From Companilactobacillus nantensis DSM 16982 (GTDB taxonomy: Bacteria > Bacillota > Bacilli > Lactobacillales > Lactobacillaceae): a stretch of DNA of 64,000 nt. Location of the stretch: NCBI RefSeq assembly GCF_001435815.1, contig NZ_AZFV01000001.1, positions 157,175 to 221,174 on the forward strand, in the 5' to 3' direction. Below are positions 1-8,407 of the stretch, one piece after another (positions within the stretch are counted from its first letter, which is position 1; each line of letters begins with the position of its first letter). A program made the position numbers and the translations under genes. The notes under the pieces are model-generated. The model was given only the letters and a program-made list of their open reading frames with translations. It did not search any database and was not told the DNA's origin.

Positions 1-2
1 GT

Positions 3-242
3 TTTGCTAAATTGCTAAACTTTTACTCATTAAGTGACTTAGAAACTGTTTCACCACGTCCATTACTATTCATTGCTGGTGAAAAAGCTATTTCCTTTGG
101 GTTTAGTGAGGATGCTTATAAAGCTGCCAATGAACCTAAAGAACTTTACAAAGTGCCTAATGCTGGACATGTAGATTTATATGATAAAACCGATTTAATT
201 CCATTTGCCAAATTAAATGATTTTTTCAATAATAATTTGTAA
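3..242 (+). CDS. alpha/beta hydrolase, C-terminal fragment (starts before the window)
   Basis: The reading frame is open to the left edge of the window, so only about the last 79 residues are seen. The segment SPRPLLFIAGE is the strand that precedes the acid loop in alpha/beta hydrolases, and NAGHVDLYD carries the likely catalytic histidine. The nucleophile elbow is outside the window, so substrate and subfamily (dienelactone-hydrolase or YcjY-like) cannot be fixed. An internal TTG at position 12 has no ribosome binding site and is not taken as a start. A strong hairpin follows the stop codon. Confidence 0.7.
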   Translation, partial: FAKLLNFYSLSDLETVSPRPLLFIAGEKAISFGFSEDAYKAANEPKELYKVPNAGHVDLYDKTDLIPFAKLNDFFNNNL

Positions 243-275
243 TTTAGAATAAACACCACAATTAAACTTTATATA

Positions 276-314
276 AAACCCTTCTTGAAATCATAATTAT
301 TTCAAGAAGGGTTT
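276..314 (+). terminator. intrinsic terminator after the hydrolase
   Basis: Perfect 16-bp inverted repeat (AAACCCTTCTTGAAAT paired with its complement) around a 7-nt loop, ending in a short T-rich stretch. It closes the hydrolase transcript. Confidence 0.85.
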
Positions 315-335
315 ATATTAAAAAGAGTTTTTTAC

Positions 336-380
336 TTGACAAAAAAATAGTTAAGTACTAAACTGTAAATAACTTAACTA
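336..380 (+). promoter_or_regulatory. promoter with overlapping MarR-type operator
   Basis: TTGACA at 336-341 is followed after 17 nt by TAAACT at 359-364, a credible sigma-A promoter. The arms TAGTTAAGT (348-356) and ACTTAACTA (372-380) form a perfect 9-bp inverted repeat around the -10. A third, overlapping half-site ACTAAACT gives a near-palindrome centred at about 356. The likely binder is the MarR-family protein encoded downstream at 1109-1528, so this would be an autoregulated operon. The promoter looks intact although the first gene is broken. Confidence 0.65.
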
Positions 381-386
381 AGGAAT

Positions 387-1100
387 TCAGTTCGTAATTT
401 TGCTGACGAGTTCAAAAATTCCGAATTTCCACCACTATATGCGCTTATATGTAACGCAGGTTTAAATCCTACAAATTTAACTTATACTAAAGAAGGATTT
501 GAAACGACTTTTTGAGTAAACTATCTAGGACATTTCCTTCTGGCAAACTTATTATTAAGCTCAGTCGTTGATAATGGACGAATCGTATTCGTTTCTAGTG
601 ACACACATAATCCACCAAAGATTTTCCCATTTCCTGCCCCAGAATTTACTGATATCAATAAATTAGCACATCCACAAAAAGATGATAATTCCATGTCTCG
701 TTATCCAACATCTAAATTACTCGATTTAATGGCCGCTTATATTTTTTCTGAAAAAATTAATGAACAAACTGACAAGCATATCACAGTTAATGCATTCAAT
801 CCTGGTCTGATGACGTCTACTAATCTAAATGGCGATTCTGGCTCTAACAGAATCATGAAAGTAACCATGAACGCCTTTTCATACTTAATTGGTCGTCACG
901 GAAGTGCTGAAACATCTGGTAAACAACTAGCTGAAACTGTTACTGGAAGCCAATGGCAAGGTATTACTGGCAAGTATATTGATCGTGGAAAAGAAACCAA
1001 ATCATCTCCAGCATCATACAATAAAGTCGCACAAAATAAACTTTGGCGACAAAGCCTAGATCTCGCCAATATTTCTAATAACGAAACTATTCTCAAATAG
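387..1100 (+). pseudogene. short-chain dehydrogenase/reductase, 5'-truncated and with an internal stop
   Basis: One frame shows an SDR protein: CNAG (the NNAG motif) near 445-460, VNYLGHF, VFVSS, and YPTSK (the YxxxK active site) near 700. The N-terminal Rossmann part with its GxxxGxG nucleotide-binding motif, about 60 residues, is missing; homology starts at about 387, immediately after the promoter region. A TGA at 513-515 interrupts the frame just before VNYLGHF, where family members have a sense codon. A restart at 693 gives a 135-aa piece without the cofactor-binding half, so a functional enzyme is unlikely. The MarR gene follows 8 nt after the stop codon. Confidence 0.8.
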
Positions 1101-1108
1101 GAGCAACT

Positions 1109-1528
1109 ATGAATAACCAGCTAAAAGAAGAATATTTAAAAACAATTTTCCATTTTAAAAAGGTAATTAATACTGAATTTGGACACAATAAAAAAGATGT
1201 ATTAAGTTTAACTGACTTGCTGATTATGCAGTGCATCGTTGACGGCAAAAATTCCGTAACAATTGCTAATGAATTAGGTCTCACAAAAGCTGCCGTTTCT
1301 CAAGGTACTACTTCGTTGGAAAAGAAAAATTTAATCACACGTGATATTGATCCTGACAATCGTCGTAATTTAACATTAACTTTGACTAAAGAAGGTACTC
1401 ACCAATTAAATGCGACGAATGATGCTTTTGACATGGCCTTCGCAGAGTTTGTTAAAGACATGGGTAATAATAATTTAGAACAATTACTCAAATTAATGCG
1501 TAAAATGACATCAATAATCGATGAATAA
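1109..1528 (+). CDS. MarR-family transcriptional regulator
   Basis: 139-aa protein with a winged-helix core: LTDLLIMQCI, then SVTIANELGLTKAAVSQ (recognition helix), then the wing with RDIDPDNRRNLTLTLT, a typical MarR signature (DxRxxxLxLT). Start codon ATG at 1109 follows GGAGC. It is co-transcribed with the broken SDR gene from the promoter at 336, which contains matching inverted repeats, so it probably represses its own operon. The ligand is unknown. Its intended target enzyme is no longer intact. Confidence 0.85.
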   Translation: MNNQLKEEYLKTIFHFKKVINTEFGHNKKDVLSLTDLLIMQCIVDGKNSVTIANELGLTKAAVSQGTTSLEKKNLITRDIDPDNRRNLTLTLTKEGTHQLNATNDAFDMAFAEFVKDMGNNNLEQLLKLMRKMTSIIDE

Positions 1529-1540
1529 GAACGTACGAAC

Positions 1541-1586
1541 CAAATAGAGCCATCGATCCAATTCTTTGGATGGATGGCCCTATTTG
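1541..1586 (+). terminator. intrinsic terminator after marR
   Basis: 21-bp imperfect inverted repeat (CAAATAGAGCCATC... with two mismatches) around a 4-nt loop, followed by a T-rich stretch. The symmetric AAATAG...CTATTT ends recur in other terminators of this window. Confidence 0.8.
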
Positions 1587-1745
1587 ATTTAAACAGAAAA
1601 AACATATTTAAAAATTCTTTATCCATTGGTTGTTCCTTTAGTAACCACTCAAGCTGTAGCAATATCAAATGTTGAAACTTTTTTGCCACTGTCAATCATT
1701 CATGTTTGTTATAAAAAAGTGAATGAATTATTTAGCAAATGACAT

Positions 1746-2414
1746 TTAATGCAAATTTTTAAAGTCATTTATATGAACCTCAAATTTGGTCATATAGGGG
1801 GTTGCTTTTGCTACATCATCATAAGAAAACGTATATTTTGTATGTGAATTAAACCATTTAAAAATTGATGATCTAAATGCCATCCAATAATTGAATGCAA
1901 TCCAAAAAATAGCAATTATCAAATCCTCCCAATTGAATATTTTCATAGGAACAGCTTGCCACAAATACCAAATTGCTAGAGCGCTCAATAATAACGCCGT
2001 AAAGTTTCCTGGATTATACCAACTATGTAATCCGAGGTTAAAGATAACCCAGTGCATTATTAATTCAGCGTATGCAAAAATAATTGCAGCCAAAGCTAAC
2101 CAATGCCACTGTGGAATAAATAATGGCAATAAATATACCAAGATTGCAAACCATTCATTGCCCCACAAAGCACTTAATTGATTTAATGGCCAAACCGAAA
2201 CGTCGTCACTAACACGGCCTTTCTCAACTTTGATCCCACCCCATGCGAAACCGCCTGGAAAACCAAATTCTTCAAAAAAGTGCAGGTGAATTAAAATCAA
2301 ACCTAACAACAATGTCGTTTGCTGTAATGACCACTTTCCTATTCCTAAAATCAAAACATATACACCAGCAATATAAACTACCAATTCATACCAATGACGA
2401 ACTATTCTTTCCAT
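1746..2414 (-). CDS. HXXEE domain membrane protein
   Basis: 222-aa polytopic membrane protein. The motif HFFEE followed by FGFPGGFAWG matches the HXXEE family, named for its conserved His and Glu pair and of unknown biochemical function. About six hydrophobic segments are visible. The start was set at the ATG at 2414 because GAGGG lies 8 nt upstream; the frame extends five codons further without a site. It sits 16 nt downstream of a paralogue and both form an operon divergent from a TetR regulator. Confidence 0.75.
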   Translation of the reverse strand: MERIVRHWYELVVYIAGVYVLILGIGKWSLQQTTLLLGLILIHLHFFEEFGFPGGFAWGGIKVEKGRVSDDVSVWPLNQLSALWGNEWFAILVYLLPLFIPQWHWLALAAIIFAYAELIMHWVIFNLGLHSWYNPGNFTALLLSALAIWYLWQAVPMKIFNWEDLIIAIFWIAFNYWMAFRSSIFKWFNSHTKYTFSYDDVAKATPYMTKFEVHINDFKNLH

Positions 2415-2430
2415 AATATTTTCCCTCACT

Positions 2431-3087
2431 TTATTTCAAACGTCCTACATGTGCAAACCGGCATACTTCATGAAATCTTTTAATTTGCCAATTAGGTATT
2501 CGATATGAAGTTTGCTTATTTTTGAGTGCTTGTACTGGTAAAACAATAGTTAACAAAATACATGCCATCAGAACAATAACCGCTGTTGCCCAATTCCATC
2601 CGGTAACTAAATTATTCTTCATCACAAATCGAATATAGTTAACGCCAATGGGTATAAATAAGCATATTGTTGTTGCCATTCCTGGATTATACCAAGTGTG
2701 TAACTTCAGATTCATCTGAAAAACATGACCTAGAACTTGAAATAGACTGAACAAAATAACACCCAATCCGAGCCAGTAAACCCCGGGAAAAGCAATTGCT
2801 AGTACATATATAATCCAAGCACTTGTATTTACAATCATAATTGATTGCATATTGCCTGGATAACGATCAGTTAGCTCATGTTCATCGTAAATCACTCGAT
2901 TAATAACTAGCGGTGCTCCTCCCGGTAACTGGTATTCTTCAAGTTGATGAGCCAGCAAAGCCATAAAATTGAAAATTAGTAAACACTGTACCTTTGTCAA
3001 TTGAGGTTGCCTAAAAATCAAATCCAAAGTAATCAGTGCCAATAAAATTCCACCGATACGAAACCAATAATTTCGAAAAATCATCAT
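2431..3087 (-). CDS. HXXEE domain membrane protein (paralogue)
   Basis: 218-aa membrane protein with AHQLEEYQLPGG, the HXXEE signature, and several hydrophobic helices. GGAGG lies 8 nt before the ATG. It shares the HxxEE-x-x-x-PGG core and the YNPG segment (WYNPGMA here, WYNPGNF in the second copy) with the following gene, so the two are a tandem duplication. Divergent TetR gene at 3192 suggests TetR control. Function unknown; the conserved acidic and His residues could bind metal, but that is inference. Confidence 0.75.
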   Translation of the reverse strand: MMIFRNYWFRIGGILLALITLDLIFRQPQLTKVQCLLIFNFMALLAHQLEEYQLPGGAPLVINRVIYDEHELTDRYPGNMQSIMIVNTSAWIIYVLAIAFPGVYWLGLGVILFSLFQVLGHVFQMNLKLHTWYNPGMATTICLFIPIGVNYIRFVMKNNLVTGWNWATAVIVLMACILLTIVLPVQALKNKQTSYRIPNWQIKRFHEVCRFAHVGRLK

Positions 3088-3117
3088 AATGTTTTCCTCC
3101 TAAAATAACTGTCACAC

Positions 3118-3146
3118 TTGAAACATTTATTGATTCAAATTATAGT
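3118..3146 (+). promoter_or_regulatory. promoter of the TetR gene
   Basis: TTGAAA (3118-3123), 17-nt spacer, TATAGT (3141-3146). It lies in the 104-bp divergent region between the HXXEE pair and the TetR gene, where an operator serving both directions would be expected; no clean palindrome was recognised. Confidence 0.55.
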
Positions 3147-3191
3147 CAAGATATTAGACAAACTCTAGACTTAGGAGGATAACCTGCACAT

Positions 3192-3746
3192 ATGAATAAA
3201 AATGAGACAGTTAAAAAACATATTCGTACCGCACAAACTAATCAAACCAAACAAGATTTAGTTATTGCACTTATTCAATTAATGAACAATAAGCCTTTAA
3301 CCAAAATTAGTGTTGGAGATGTTGTTATGCGTGCTGGCTATGCAAGACGAACCTTTTATCGTCATTTTTCAACGCTTGATGATGTTTTAGAACAAAAAAT
3401 TGATGAATTAACTTTAAATTTATATCAGTATCACAACCAATCACCCAGCCAATCTTTTGAGGAAACTGTTCAAATATTCTTTTTATTTTGGAAACAACAT
3501 CAAAATTTTTTACTCCAATTAGCTGATAACGATCGACTCTACTTATTAGAAGAATCCTGGAGTAATAATTTAGTTTCCAGTCAATTAAGTAATATTTCCA
3601 TGGCAGACGCTGACTATTTTCAACAATTTGCTTTAGGTGGAATGTTTGCGATGTTGCGACACTGGATTCAACAAGGTGCTAATGAATCACCTCAAGCAAT
3701 GGTCAAAATTGCTACTGCAATTCGTCAGCATTTAAACAATAATTGA
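3192..3746 (+). CDS. TetR/AcrR-family transcriptional regulator
   Basis: 184 aa. N-terminal helix-turn-helix: LVIALIQLMNNKPLTKISVGDVVMRAG followed by YARRTFYRHFSTLDDVLE, the TetR recognition helix pattern (xxxTFYxHFxxxxxL). The C-terminal ligand-binding half is all-helical without a recognisable effector signature. GGAGG lies 13 nt before the ATG, slightly long spacing. Divergent from the HXXEE operon, which it most likely represses. Confidence 0.85.
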   Translation: MNKNETVKKHIRTAQTNQTKQDLVIALIQLMNNKPLTKISVGDVVMRAGYARRTFYRHFSTLDDVLEQKIDELTLNLYQYHNQSPSQSFEETVQIFFLFWKQHQNFLLQLADNDRLYLLEESWSNNLVSSQLSNISMADADYFQQFALGGMFAMLRHWIQQGANESPQAMVKIATAIRQHLNNN

Positions 3747-3756
3747 TGTATCTAAA

Positions 3757-3802
3757 AAATGAACTCCGAATCGGATAATTAATCCAAATTCAGAGTTCAT
3801 TT
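3757..3802. terminator. bidirectional terminator between TetR and MATE genes
   Basis: Inverted repeat AAATGAACTC...GAGTTCATTT with a partly mismatched inner stem, flanked by A-rich and T-rich sides, so it can serve both convergent genes. Confidence 0.75.
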
Positions 3803-3814
3803 ATGCATTCTTCT

Positions 3815-5167
3815 TTATTGATATAAGTATTTTGGCACAACTCGTAAAAAAACGATTCCCGAAACAATTGCAGCAATAACATCGCAGAATGGTTGAGCCG
3901 CAAATGCCATATCTGGCTGAAATAAGATTGGAAACAATAAAACTCCTAACACGTATAAACCCTTTCGTAAGAGCGAACAACTTAAAGCTATCTTAGTTTG
4001 TTCCATTGCAATACTCATATCTGTCACAGTCCACTGCACAGCCATAAACAAAACTCCTGCTGAATAAAGTTTTATATACGGAATTGATCTTGCAAGTAAA
4101 GCTTTATCCGGAGTGAACAGCCGTACAAATAATGGCGTAGCTGTCAAACTCACTATTAACATCAATGAACAAAAAGCAAAACAGACTGCGAAGACTGACC
4201 ATAAGGCTTTTTTAACACGATCATATTGCTTGGCACCTAAGTTAAAACTTACAATACCTTGACATCCCATTGTAATTCCGCTTAATGGCGAAGTTATTAA
4301 TAACATATAACTCTGAATAATAGTTGCACAAGTAACTAACATATTTCCTTCTGTTGGTCCACCAGTCCGTTGCAATACCGTATTCAGAAGAATTAACAAC
4401 CCGCTATCTAAAGCATAAGTTAAAAAAGGTGCTAATCCTAACCGGAGTATTTTACGACAAAGATTTAAATCAATTTTACCCCAATGCAGTTTGGCCTCTA
4501 GAGGCATTTTTTTCAAACATATCATCGCAAATCCTGCTGAAATAGCCTGTGAAATAATTGTTGCTATTGCCGCTCCTGCAACACCTAGGTGCAAACCAAA
4601 AATAAGTAAGGGGTCTAATAAAATATTCAGTACTGTCCCTGTTAATACTGTACCAACACCTAATCCAGCATGGCCTTGAGCAATTAAGAAACTATTCATT
4701 CCTCCAGACAAAAGTGCAAAAACAGTTCCGCATAAATAAATTGTTAAAAACGTTTTTGCATAAGGGTAAATTGCCGCACTGGCACCAAACCACCACAGTA
4801 ACTTTTCTCGTAACAACAGAAAAATTATTGTTAACCCTAACCCAATTCCAATTAAAAGCCGAAAGCAATTTGCAATAACTGCTTCGGCTTTTTTGGAATT
4901 TCCAGCGCCTAATGCCATTGCCATAATTGGAGTACCACCCTGTCCGACTAAATAACAAAAGGCATATAAAACCGCAATTATTGGTCCACAAATTCCTACT
5001 CCAGCTAAAGCATCTGTCCCAATTACCGGAATATGACCAATGAACATGCGATCCACTACGCTATACAAAACATTAACAAATTGGGCTAACATAGTCGGAA
5101 TTGCCAGTTTCAAAACAAGAGGAAATAAATTATCCTGTCCTAAATTAGTGTGTTGATTTTGTTTCAT
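3815..5167 (-). CDS. MATE-family multidrug/cation efflux transporter
   Basis: 450-aa membrane protein with about 12 helices. The N-terminal NLFPLVLKLAIPTMLAQFVNVLYSVVDRMFIGHI is typical for MATE transporters of the DinF/NorM type, and an internal pseudo-repeat with GCQGIVSFNLGA occurs in the second half. Members export drugs or organic cations using a Na+ or H+ gradient. Start set at ATG 5167 (GAGGAG 11 nt upstream); an in-frame ATG at 5197 has no site. It follows a WYL regulator by 49 nt on the same strand, so it is probably induced through that regulator. Confidence 0.85.
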   Translation of the reverse strand: MKQNQHTNLGQDNLFPLVLKLAIPTMLAQFVNVLYSVVDRMFIGHIPVIGTDALAGVGICGPIIAVLYAFCYLVGQGGTPIMAMALGAGNSKKAEAVIANCFRLLIGIGLGLTIIFLLLREKLLWWFGASAAIYPYAKTFLTIYLCGTVFALLSGGMNSFLIAQGHAGLGVGTVLTGTVLNILLDPLLIFGLHLGVAGAAIATIISQAISAGFAMICLKKMPLEAKLHWGKIDLNLCRKILRLGLAPFLTYALDSGLLILLNTVLQRTGGPTEGNMLVTCATIIQSYMLLITSPLSGITMGCQGIVSFNLGAKQYDRVKKALWSVFAVCFAFCSLMLIVSLTATPLFVRLFTPDKALLARSIPYIKLYSAGVLFMAVQWTVTDMSIAMEQTKIALSCSLLRKGLYVLGVLLFPILFQPDMAFAAQPFCDVIAAIVSGIVFLRVVPKYLYQ

Positions 5168-5216
5168 GATTCTTGATTCTCCTCTAATCCCAAGCATTAA
5201 AGGCGTTTATATAAAA

Positions 5217-6125
5217 TTACAATTGATACTTTTGAGCAATTTGTTGTGCAATTGACAATAATGATTCACGTGCTTCTTTTGGTTTTAATAATTCTGCCTG
5301 ATTACCAAAAGATAACAGCCATTGGACTAAACTTGGTATATCACTATAATTACCTTCCAAAAGCAAATGCCCATCGTCCATTACTTGAAGTTGTTTTGGA
5401 CTAAATTCATCCACTACCCTCCACTTAACTATCGGATCAAACAACGCCGTAAATTGTACTGAAGTTTGATGAGATTGCATCGGTTTCATGATTGGCATCG
5501 GCACATCACGTGGTATAAAAGTATGAGCTAACATATGCATATCGGTCATTCGCTGTAATTTGTAAAGCCGACAATCATTGTCATCAATACTCCAACCCCA
5601 TAAATACCAATTGGACCATTTGAATACTAAGAAATACGGTTCGACTTTTCTTAGACCTTCATGTGATTGCGATACATACGTAAACGAAAGTAAATGATGT
5701 TGTTCGATGGCATCTTGGATAGTTTTAATCTGCGGTGTTAGTCGCTTATAATACCAAGACGATAAATCAATCAACATGTAGTCCCGACCCTTCATGACTT
5801 CTGTCGATCCAATTTGAATCTTTTCCATCAGCTGTTCATAATAGTGACTACCGCTCACACTATCTAAACTCCGAAGACCCGCCAACACGCTTTGCATATC
5901 CTTTGAAGTTAACAACGTACGTTCCATCCGATAACCTTGCATAATTGAGATGCCACCACCGGCTCCACGAGTAGTAAATAAGGGAATCCCGGCATGTTCC
6001 AAAACATCAATGTCACGGTTAATCGTTCGTTTTGACACTTCAAATTTAGCTGCCAACTCTGGAGCAGTTACTTTATCTTTTTGTAAAAGAATTGAAAGGA
6101 TACCAATTAATCTATCAATTTTCAT
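5217..6125 (-). CDS. YafY-type HTH_11/WYL transcriptional regulator
   Basis: 302 aa. N-terminal helix-turn-helix (ILLQKDKVTAPELAAKFEVSKRTINRDIDVLEHAGIP) is of the DeoR-like HTH_11 type, followed by a WYL domain; the WYL-type core is FKWSNWYLWGWSI around residue 170, and a C-terminal WCX region follows. WYL domains sense small ligands or nucleic acids. It is the first gene of a two-gene unit with the MATE pump, suggesting a local efflux regulator. Confidence 0.85.
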   Translation of the reverse strand: MKIDRLIGILSILLQKDKVTAPELAAKFEVSKRTINRDIDVLEHAGIPLFTTRGAGGGISIMQGYRMERTLLTSKDMQSVLAGLRSLDSVSGSHYYEQLMEKIQIGSTEVMKGRDYMLIDLSSWYYKRLTPQIKTIQDAIEQHHLLSFTYVSQSHEGLRKVEPYFLVFKWSNWYLWGWSIDDNDCRLYKLQRMTDMHMLAHTFIPRDVPMPIMKPMQSHQTSVQFTALFDPIVKWRVVDEFSPKQLQVMDDGHLLLEGNYSDIPSLVQWLLSFGNQAELLKPKEARESLLSIAQQIAQKYQL

Positions 6126-6258
6126 ATAAACGTCCTCACTGGATTAGACTATCAAAGTAAACATGACAACTATATGTCGTGTTTACTAAGAAAATATCTA
6201 AATCACAATCTAATTTCTGTATAATACCATCGTTAAATGCAAATTTCTTAACATTTAA

Positions 6259-6296
6259 AAGAGAGTGAAAACCAAAATATTGGTCATCACTCTCTT
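6259..6296 (-). terminator. terminator of the immunity-like gene
   Basis: 10-bp stem AAGAGAGTGA/TCACTCTCTT with an inner ACCAA/TTGGT stem. On the minus strand it is followed by TTTTAAA, placing it directly after the gene at 6333. Confidence 0.75.
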
Positions 6297-6332
6297 ACTT
6301 ATCTAAAGTATTATTTTACTTCCAAATTCATG

Positions 6333-6647
6333 TTATTCAAATTGAACTCGCAAATCTCCCAAGCCCATACTGTTCCACTTATACCCAGCTAAACGTGCAA
6401 TTCTTGTTAACTCTGAAATACCTTGGTCAACTTCTGGTCCAAAATTTTCATCCATATGTGTCAAAATATATAAGCTAAAACCATTGACTGTTTTAGTAGC
6501 AACAATCTGTGGCGGAACGTTCTTATTTAAAGCGGCGGCTGCCTTTAATAATATGGTCAATATTTGTTGATCCTTTTTATCTTTATATAGGCGGTTATAC
6601 ATTGAATCAATTATTTGAAATGTTTCCGTTTCCAGATTTTCTCCCAT
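6333..6647 (-). CDS. possible bacteriocin immunity protein (EntA-immunity-like)
   Basis: 104-aa, predicted all-helical cytoplasmic protein without signal or membrane segment. Helices IIDSMYNRLYKD, LTILLKAAAALNK and a Gly-rich C-terminus resemble the four-helix enterocin A immunity fold, which protects producers and bystanders from pediocin-like bacteriocins at the mannose PTS. The resemblance is in size and helix pattern only and no bacteriocin structural gene was found nearby, so the call is tentative. GGAG precedes the ATG; a strong terminator follows. Confidence 0.45.
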   Translation of the reverse strand: MGENLETETFQIIDSMYNRLYKDKKDQQILTILLKAAAALNKNVPPQIVATKTVNGFSLYILTHMDENFGPEVDQGISELTRIARLAGYKWNSMGLGDLRVQFE

Positions 6648-6751
6648 GGTGTAATCTCCCTTCGAATCTATAGTAAGTATAGATAATTTGCACTTCTTAA
6701 GCTATAAAATATCTTAAATGGGGGATTTTTATTCCTCAATTAAATTCATTA

Positions 6752-6799
6752 TTGACATTCATTCCAGAACTAAATATAATACGTTTAAACCTTTAAACG
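6752..6799 (+). promoter_or_regulatory. consensus promoter plus ArsR operator
   Basis: TTGACA (6752-6757), 17-nt spacer and TATAAT (6775-6780) form a perfect sigma-A consensus. Immediately downstream lies the palindrome CGTTTAAACCTTTAAACG (6782-6799, 8-bp arms), which covers the start of transcription. A repressor bound here would block transcription of the ArsR gene at 6815 and the oxidoreductase behind it. Confidence 0.8.
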
Positions 6800-6814
6800 C
6801 ATTGGAGAAAATTT

Positions 6815-7123
6815 ATGGCTGAAGAAGTAATGGCAATCTTTAAACGTGGCATGCCGATTTTCTCAATCTTTCAAGATGAGAATCGTCAAAAAATCATTCT
6901 ACTACTGTGCAAGCATAAGGAAATGACTGTAAATCAAATTACAGATCAGTTAGAACTTTCCCGTCCAGCTGTTTCACATCATCTAAAACTGATGCTTGAT
7001 GCACACGTCATCACCGTCAATAAAGTCGGTAAAGAACGTTTTTATCAAGTTGCACTGGATGACACCGTCCAATTACTAAAAGAATTAACCACAGCACTAG
7101 AAAAAAGCATTTCATCTAATTAA
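6815..7123 (+). CDS. ArsR-family winged-helix repressor
   Basis: 102 aa with ENRQKIILLLCKHKEMTVNQITDQLELSRPAVSHHLKLM, the ArsR/SmtB helix-turn-helix with the SxxxSHHLxxL recognition helix. The typical ELCVCDL metal motif is absent: the recognition region has a single Cys near residue 31, so sensing may not be by thiol metal ligation. GGAG precedes the ATG. The palindrome at 6782-6799 is the likely operator, and a related site lies before the next gene. Confidence 0.85.
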   Translation: MAEEVMAIFKRGMPIFSIFQDENRQKIILLLCKHKEMTVNQITDQLELSRPAVSHHLKLMLDAHVITVNKVGKERFYQVALDDTVQLLKELTTALEKSISSN

Positions 7124-7154
7124 GATGAAATTATTTTTTGCAGCATATGTTCAA

Positions 7155-7165
7155 GCGTTTAAACC
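7155..7165 (+). promoter_or_regulatory. second ArsR half-operator before the oxidoreductase
   Basis: GCGTTTAAACC repeats the half-site of the operator at 6782-6799, within an imperfect palindrome starting GTTCAAGCG at 7150. It lies between the ArsR gene and the OYE gene and may allow separate control of the enzyme. Confidence 0.5.
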
Positions 7166-7190
7166 TATCAACCGGAAGGAATTATAAATT

Positions 7191-8399
7191 ATGACAAACA
7201 TTTTAGAAGAACTACAACTACCAAATGGAACGACCATCAAAAACCGTTTTATGAAAGCCGCAACTAGTGAAACTATGGGTGACAAAAACTATCGCCCCAC
7301 CGCAGAACTAATTAACCTTTACAAAGTCTGGGCTGATGGTGGGACTGGTTTAATCATCACCGGTAATGTAATGGTTGATCAAACCGCTCGTGGAGAATTT
7401 GGCAATGTCGTTGTTGAAGACACTCAAAACATAGAACTATTGAAACAATGGGCTAAAGCTGGAACTCAAAACGGGGCTAAGATTTTTATGCAATTAAATC
7501 ATCCTGGTAAGCAATCACCTAAGACAATTAGTAAACAACCTGTTTCAGCTAGTGCTGTCCCTATGGAAGGCTCAAACAGCTTTGCCTTTAATACTCCTAG
7601 AGCATTGACTAACAACGAGATCAAAACAATCGTTCAAAAATTCATTAACGCTGCTGTTGTTGCAAAAGAAGCTGGTTTCTCCGGAGTTGAAATTCATGCC
7701 GCCCATGGCTACTTATTGAGTCAATTCCTCTCCCCTCACGATAACCAACGTGTCGATGAGTACGGTGGTAGCCTTGAGAATCGCATGCGTCTCTTAGTCG
7801 AAATTTACACTGGTATGCGTGAAAAATTAGGCTCCGACTTTCCGATTGCTCTAAAAATTAACTCATCTGATTTACGTTCGGGGGGCTTTTCCGAAGAAGA
7901 TTCACTCAAAGTAATTCAAAAGATGGACCAACTAGGAATAGATTTAATAGAAATTTCTGGTGGAAATTATGAAAAACCAACTGTTCAGGGTATTGGTAAA
8001 GGTGCCTTCTTTATTGATTACGCTGCAAAAGTTAAACAATCAGTCAAAGCTCCCGTGGCAGTTACCGGAGGATTCAGTACAGCCAACGGTATGTCTAAAG
8101 CCATTGAAAACAACGAAGCTGATTTTATCGGTTTAGCACGACCAATTGTCCTGATTCCTGATTTACCTAATCAATTTGAAGTTGGTAACTTTACTGCTAT
8201 TCAATTACACCACTTATCAACTGGTCTCAAAGGATTAGATAAAAAAGTTGGTTCACTTGTAGGATTAAGCTATTATCAACAACAAATGTTCCGCGTTGCT
8301 AAACAACTCCCCGTTCAAATAACTGAAAATGCCTGGAGTTCACTGGGATTTGCGGTTAAACGACAGGGTCTGTCAGCATTTATACCACAACGAGGTTAA
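7191..8399 (+). CDS. NADH:flavin oxidoreductase, old yellow enzyme family
   Basis: 402-aa TIM-barrel flavoenzyme (FMN). Diagnostic segments: KNRFMKAATSE at the N-terminus, IHAAHGYLLSQFLSP with the paired substrate-binding histidine residues, and DEYGGSLENRMRL. Such enzymes reduce activated C=C bonds of enones, nitro-olefins or quinones with NAD(P)H. AAGGA precedes the ATG. It is downstream of, and probably repressed by, the ArsR protein, which suggests a response to an electrophile or disulfide stress (inference). Lacks the C-terminal NAD-binding/4Fe-4S part of 2,4-dienoyl-CoA reductases. Confidence 0.88.
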   Translation: MTNILEELQLPNGTTIKNRFMKAATSETMGDKNYRPTAELINLYKVWADGGTGLIITGNVMVDQTARGEFGNVVVEDTQNIELLKQWAKAGTQNGAKIFMQLNHPGKQSPKTISKQPVSASAVPMEGSNSFAFNTPRALTNNEIKTIVQKFINAAVVAKEAGFSGVEIHAAHGYLLSQFLSPHDNQRVDEYGGSLENRMRLLVEIYTGMREKLGSDFPIALKINSSDLRSGGFSEEDSLKVIQKMDQLGIDLIEISGGNYEKPTVQGIGKGAFFIDYAAKVKQSVKAPVAVTGGFSTANGMSKAIENNEADFIGLARPIVLIPDLPNQFEVGNFTAIQLHHLSTGLKGLDKKVGSLVGLSYYQQQMFRVAKQLPVQITENAWSSLGFAVKRQGLSAFIPQRG

Positions 8400-8407
8400 A
8401 AAAACGA

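Noticed and set aside
1399..1695. 98-aa minus-strand ORF antisense to the end of marR
   Set aside because: It crosses the marR terminator, has no ribosome site and shows no protein family pattern.
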